Source: an uncultured Oscillospiraceae bacterium (GTDB lineage Bacteria; Bacillota; Clostridia; Oscillospirales; Ruminococcaceae). Taken from it: a stretch of DNA of 6,941 nt. Positions 4,379 through 6,941 of the stretch are shown here, piece after piece (positions within the stretch are counted from its first letter, which is position 1; each line of letters begins with the position of its first letter). Below the pieces are notes generated by a model, which did not search any database, was not told the origin of the DNA, and saw nothing but the letters and a program-made list of their open reading frames with translations. The stretch spans positions 1-6,941 of the forward strand of contig CAJUMS010000123.1 in the NCBI GenBank assembly GCA_910587465.1, read 5' to 3'. A program made the position numbers and the translations under genes.

Positions 4379-6134
4379 GCTTAAAAGAACAGTACAAGAA
4401 TTATTTCCTAATAGTGTGGAATATAGAGAACTGCAGGAAATACTAACTATCAAAAATGGTAGAGATTATAAAGGCTTTGATGAGGGCGATATACCTGTTT
4501 ATGGTTCGGGTGGTATAATGACCTATATTGATGCATTTGCTTTTGACAAACCAAGTGTACTTATTCCACGCAAAGGATCCATTGACAAGCTCTATTATGT
4601 AGACACTCCTTTTTGGAATGTTGATACAATTTTTTATACTGATATTGATACAACGCAAGTTATTCCACGATATGTGTATCATTGTTTATTAAGAGAACAT
4701 CTTGAACAATATAATACCGCAGGTGGAGTACCAAGCCTTACTCAAAAGGTTTTAAATAAAATAAAAATTCCTGTACCGCCTTTGGAGGTACAGGCTGAAA
4801 TTGTCAAGATACTTGACAATTTCGCAGAGCTTACCGCAGAGCTTACCGCAGAGCTTACCGCACGTAAAAAACAGTATGAGTATTACCGCGATAAACTTTT
4901 GACATTTGATGTCCACGGAGGGGGGGCAGGTGAAGTCGAATGGCGGACACTTGCGAAAATTGCAGAAATTGGTACAGGTAATCACAATACCAATGAAGAA
5001 CTTGAAATCGGTAACTATCCATTTTTTGTTCGCTCACAAGAAGTCAGACAATTAAATACATACGATTATGATGAGACAGCAATTATTACCTCAGGTGACG
5101 GGGTAGGTGTAGGAAAAATATTTCACTATATAAGCGGAAAATATGCTCTTCATCAAAGAGCATACAGAATTCATATTACGAGTTCTGATGTATTACCCAA
5201 ATACTATTTTTACTATATGAAATCAACATTTTTGAAATATATAGAAAAAAATGCTGTAAACTCATCTGTAACATCAGTACGTCGTCCAATGTTAAATAAT
5301 TATCCTGTGCCAATTCCGACTCTGCATATTCAGCAAAAAATTGTAAATGTTCTTGACAATTTCGACGCTATCTGTTCCGATTTAAACATCGGTTTGCCTG
5401 CCGAAATTGAGGCAAGACAAAAGCAATATGAATATTATAGGGATTTACTCCTATCTTTTGATAATTGTTCACAAGTTATTAATGTAGAGAGAGAGAGAGA
5501 GAGAGAGAATGAGCCAAAACGAAGCGACGTGATCAAAATTTTGCAGTATGTTTTTGGAACAGTTACTGTAAAACTGGGTGAAATCGGCGCAGTTTGTATG
5601 TGTAAAAGAATATTGAAAAACCAAACAAATACAGTTGATGGTGTTCCGTTCTATAAAATCGGAACTTTTGGCAAAGAACCTGACGCATTTATATCATCAG
5701 AAACATTTGAAGAATACAAATTACGTTATTCATTTCCGAAAAAAGGAGATATACTTATTTCTGCAGCCGGCACTATCGGAAAAACTGTAATATATGACGG
5801 TAAACCCGCATATTATCAGGATTCCAATATTGTTTGGATAGATAACGATGAAACTATTGTTTTAAACCGATATCTATATTATGTCTATCAGTTATCACCA
5901 TGGCATATTTCAACAGGAGGCACCATTGCAAGACTTTATAACGATAACATTGCCAATGCAAAAATTACTATTCCGACAATTGATGAACAAACAAGGATAA
6001 TAACTATTCTTGACCGTTTTGACCAACTTTGTAACGACATTTCAATGGGCTTGCCCGCGGAGATAGAAGCAAGAAGAAAACAGTATGAATATTATAGGGA
6101 CAAGTTGTTGTCATTTAATGTAGAGGAGTGCTAA
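4371..6134 (+). CDS. hsdS: Type I restriction-modification specificity subunit HsdS with three target recognition domains
   Basis: HsdS binds DNA and sets the recognition site for HsdM (and HsdR). Typical HsdS has two TRDs in about 400 residues; this has 587 and three repeated units. Unit 1: TRD about 17-134 (start VEYRELQEI), helix 136-180. Unit 2: TRD about 188-314 (start VEWRTLAKI), helix 316-364. Unit 3: TRD about 396-534 (start VTVKLGEI), helix 536-584. Each helix ends in a copy of KQYEYYRDxLLxF, and units 2 and 3 share GLPAEIEAR. The first helix carries AELT repeats as in the EcoR124I (type IC) group. A G7 tract follows unit 1 and an (AG)11 tract follows unit 2; both are in frame here but would truncate the protein if slipped. 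Start: GGAGG (4361-4365) with a 5-nt spacer, ATG overlapping the previous gene by 8 nt. An alternative view is a fusion of a complete hsdS with a half-hsdS. DNA target is not predictable by eye. Confidence 0.95.
   Translation: MNKLKRTVQELFPNSVEYRELQEILTIKNGRDYKGFDEGDIPVYGSGGIMTYIDAFAFDKPSVLIPRKGSIDKLYYVDTPFWNVDTIFYTDIDTTQVIPRYVYHCLLREHLEQYNTAGGVPSLTQKVLNKIKIPVPPLEVQAEIVKILDNFAELTAELTAELTARKKQYEYYRDKLLTFDVHGGGAGEVEWRTLAKIAEIGTGNHNTNEELEIGNYPFFVRSQEVRQLNTYDYDETAIITSGDGVGVGKIFHYISGKYALHQRAYRIHITSSDVLPKYYFYYMKSTFLKYIEKNAVNSSVTSVRRPMLNNYPVPIPTLHIQQKIVNVLDNFDAICSDLNIGLPAEIEARQKQYEYYRDLLLSFDNCSQVINVERERERENEPKRSDVIKILQYVFGTVTVKLGEIGAVCMCKRILKNQTNTVDGVPFYKIGTFGKEPDAFISSETFEEYKLRYSFPKKGDILISAAGTIGKTVIYDGKPAYYQDSNIVWIDNDETIVLNRYLYYVYQLSPWHISTGGTIARLYNDNIANAKITIPTIDEQTRIITILDRFDQLCNDISMGLPAEIEARRKQYEYYRDKLLSFNVEEC
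4776..4910 (+). repeat. Conserved helical region, copy 1 of 3 in hsdS
   Basis: Residues 136-180, from PPLEVQAEIVKILDNF through the AELT repeats to KQYEYYRDKLLTF (167-179). It is the spacer helix that in HsdS packs against its partner copy and contacts HsdM. It is four residues shorter than copies 2 and 3. Confidence 0.85.
4824..4862 (+). repeat. 12-bp tandem repeat (AELT codons) in hsdS
   Basis: Three perfect copies of GCAGAGCTTACC (4824-4835, 4836-4847, 4848-4859) are followed by a partial GCA. They encode AELT three times in the helical spacer between TRD1 and TRD2. In EcoR124I versus EcoR124II, one extra copy of such a repeat lengthens the spacer and changes the site from GAA-N6-RTCG to GAA-N7-RTCG. 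Here the spacer from Phe151 to the Ala-Arg pair is 12 residues, four fewer (one repeat) than the 16 at the same place in units 2 and 3. Copy-number change would keep the frame. Confidence 0.95.
4920..4926 (+). repeat. G7 homopolymer at the unit 1/unit 2 junction of hsdS
   Basis: Seven G in a row encode part of the Gly-rich linker HGGGAGE (residues 182-188), in an otherwise AT-rich gene. Worked by hand: G8 gives TGA at 4931-4933 and a 187-residue one-TRD protein. G6 reads on in another frame to TAA at 5053-5055, giving 227 residues. The position matches the poly-G tract known in the middle of the Neisseria NgoAV hsdS gene. Confidence 0.75.
5316..5462 (+). repeat. Conserved helical region, copy 2 of 3 in hsdS
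   Basis: Residues 316-364, with QQKIVNVLDNFD, GLPAEIEAR (341-349) and KQYEYYRDLLLSF (351-363). It shares the 13-mer CTTGACAATTTCG (5352-5364) with copy 1 (4812-4824), and a 17-nt identical block (5427-5443) with copy 3. It would be the natural C-terminal end of a two-TRD HsdS. Confidence 0.87.
5486..5508 (+). repeat. (AG)11 dinucleotide repeat between TRD2 and TRD3 of hsdS
   Basis: A 23-bp uninterrupted AG tract encodes alternating Glu and Arg (about residues 373-379). In the frame given, translation continues into the third TRD. Loss of one AG unit brings TGA (5510-5512) into frame right after the tract, giving 379 residues. Gain of one unit adds MSQNEAT and then TGA (5530-5532), giving 387 residues. 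Both shortened forms keep the two complete first units and have normal HsdS length, so the tract looks like a length switch, not a null switch. Confidence 0.93.
5976..6122 (+). repeat. Conserved helical region, copy 3 of 3 in hsdS
   Basis: Residues 536-584, with TIDEQTRIITILDRFD (about 536-551), GLPAEIEAR (560-568) and KQYEYYRDKLLSF (570-582). The block 6084-6100 is identical to 5427-5443 in copy 2, exactly 657 bp (219 codons) away. Recombination between them would remove the third TRD in frame. Confidence 0.87.
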
Positions 6135-6941
6135 TGGGAAATCAACAACAAATAACTAAAAATCAGCATTATATCCCTCAATTCTATTTTAGAGAGTTTT
6201 CGGCAAGTGATAAAGGCATTTATCGACACAGTATTCAAATGCCTAATGAAAAACCTGTTTTTGTTTCTATAAGGGACGAATGCGCTGAAAAATATCTATA
6301 CGAGAAGCTAAGTGAAGACGGAAAATTGCTCGAACCCAACAAACTTGAAAATGTTTTTTGTCAGTTTGAAACTGATTTTTCAAATGCCATAAAATCAATC
6401 AAACGTAAGGCATTTAAAAAAACAAATTGTAATATCTCATCATTTCTGACAAAAGATGAGAAGTATAATCTGCTTGCTTTCATTAGTTTACAATTACTTA
6501 GATATCCTGAAATGATTCAACATGGACAAGACACAGCAAAAGACGTTTACAACAATGAAATTGATAATCGCCAAGCAAGAAATTTTGCTATTGAAATGTA
6601 TTATAATTCGTTATTTAGATTAAAAAACAATCAAGAAGGACCAAATATAGCGTTTTCTGTTCTTAAATGGTTTGATAATATGGCTTTTAAAATTGGCGTT
6701 AGTGATGGAGATGATATAATTACAAGTGATTTACCTATGTGCTTTTATAATAAAAAAGGATTATATCCTTTTGAAGACACTCCAGATCAAGTTATTGTGC
6801 CTCTTACTTCAAGACTTGTTCTGTATTTATCTCCAAGAGAAAATGAAGGTATAGGCAAGCGAAATATACTGTTTTCCCTTACTGATGAAGATATTCAAGA
6901 AGAACATACAGCAATGTTTACAACAGCAAGACGTTGGATTT
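6134..6941 (+). CDS. DUF4238-like protein, partial (runs off the 3' end)
   Basis: This reading frame is open from the ATG at 6134 to the window end: 269 complete codons plus one base. Its ATG shares one base with the hsdS stop (TAATG), and GAGGAG (6123-6128) sits 5 nt upstream, so it is translationally coupled to hsdS. The N-terminus QHYIPQFYFREF (11-22) fits the DUF4238 signature of His-Tyr-x-Pro followed by a Leu/Phe-Arg-x-Phe. ITSDLP (196-201) and VPLTSRLVLYLSP (222-234) fit the conserved second half of that family. No signal peptide or membrane segment is seen. The biochemical function of DUF4238 is not known to me. Its place as the last visible gene of an RM operon suggests a defence-linked accessory. 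The usual length (about 250-350) implies the gene ends soon after the window. The family call is by eye; the frame and start are firm. Confidence 0.83.
   Translation, partial: MGNQQQITKNQHYIPQFYFREFSASDKGIYRHSIQMPNEKPVFVSIRDECAEKYLYEKLSEDGKLLEPNKLENVFCQFETDFSNAIKSIKRKAFKKTNCNISSFLTKDEKYNLLAFISLQLLRYPEMIQHGQDTAKDVYNNEIDNRQARNFAIEMYYNSLFRLKNNQEGPNIAFSVLKWFDNMAFKIGVSDGDDIITSDLPMCFYNKKGLYPFEDTPDQVIVPLTSRLVLYLSPRENEGIGKRNILFSLTDEDIQEEHTAMFTTARRWI

Noticed and set aside
4812..4818. TTGACA boxes inside hsdS (4813 and 5353) as internal promoters
   Set aside because: No -10 box at a suitable distance after either copy. They encode the conserved Leu-Asp-Asn of the spacer helix.
4371..6134. Recombinase-driven hsdS inversion system
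   Set aside because: No invertase gene and no inverted hsdS copies in the window; the repeats seen are direct. Silent copies outside the window cannot be excluded.

Overview
The window looks like a low-to-moderate GC Firmicute, most likely a gut-type Clostridia (Oscillospiraceae/Lachnospiraceae-like). The reasons are AGGAGG-type ribosome binding sites, a consensus sigma-A promoter, and a 23S rRNA uracil methyltransferase carrying the C-terminal tail I associate with Clostridia. This placement is inference from sequence style, not from a marker search.

Layout, all on the + strand. (1) 1-250: the end of an upstream unit, with a 36-residue membrane-anchored, Lys-rich mini-protein (61-171) closed by a clear Rho-independent terminator (212-250). 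(2) 304-1929: an RlmD/RumA-family 23S rRNA m5U methyltransferase with an extra ~90-residue C-terminal tail. (3) 1936-1964: an almost ideal promoter (TTGACT, 17 nt, extended TATAAT) starting a second, AT-richer unit. (4) 2019-6941 and beyond: a type I restriction-modification operon in tightly packed order: hsdM (2019-3581), a zinc-knuckle DUF4145-like accessory gene (3587-4378), an unusual hsdS (4371-6134) and a DUF4238-like gene (6134 to past the window end). The hsdR gene is not in the window; if present it should lie downstream.

The striking element is hsdS. A normal HsdS has two target recognition domains (TRDs) in about 400 residues. This one has 587 residues and three TRD-plus-conserved-helix units. 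The same reading frame holds three kinds of slippable repeat, each at a unit boundary. A 12-bp repeat (4824-4862) encodes AELT copies in the helical spacer after TRD1, of the kind that sets spacer length in EcoR124I/II. A G7 tract (4920-4926) lies between unit 1 and unit 2. An (AG)11 tract (5486-5508) lies between unit 2 and unit 3. Working through the frames by hand, gain or loss of one unit at the G tract gives 187- or 227-residue one-TRD proteins. Gain or loss of one AG unit gives 387- or 379-residue two-TRD proteins of normal HsdS length. The frame shown gives the three-TRD protein. The locus therefore looks like a multi-state phase-variable specificity subunit.

How the genes would work together: HsdM supplies the adenine methyltransferase and HsdS selects the DNA site, with slippage changing how many TRDs are present and how far apart they sit. 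The two accessory proteins are cotranscribed, by overlap or spacing of a few bases, but their role is unknown. GC content falls sharply from the methyltransferase core to the accessory genes, consistent with the RM operon being acquired next to a housekeeping gene.
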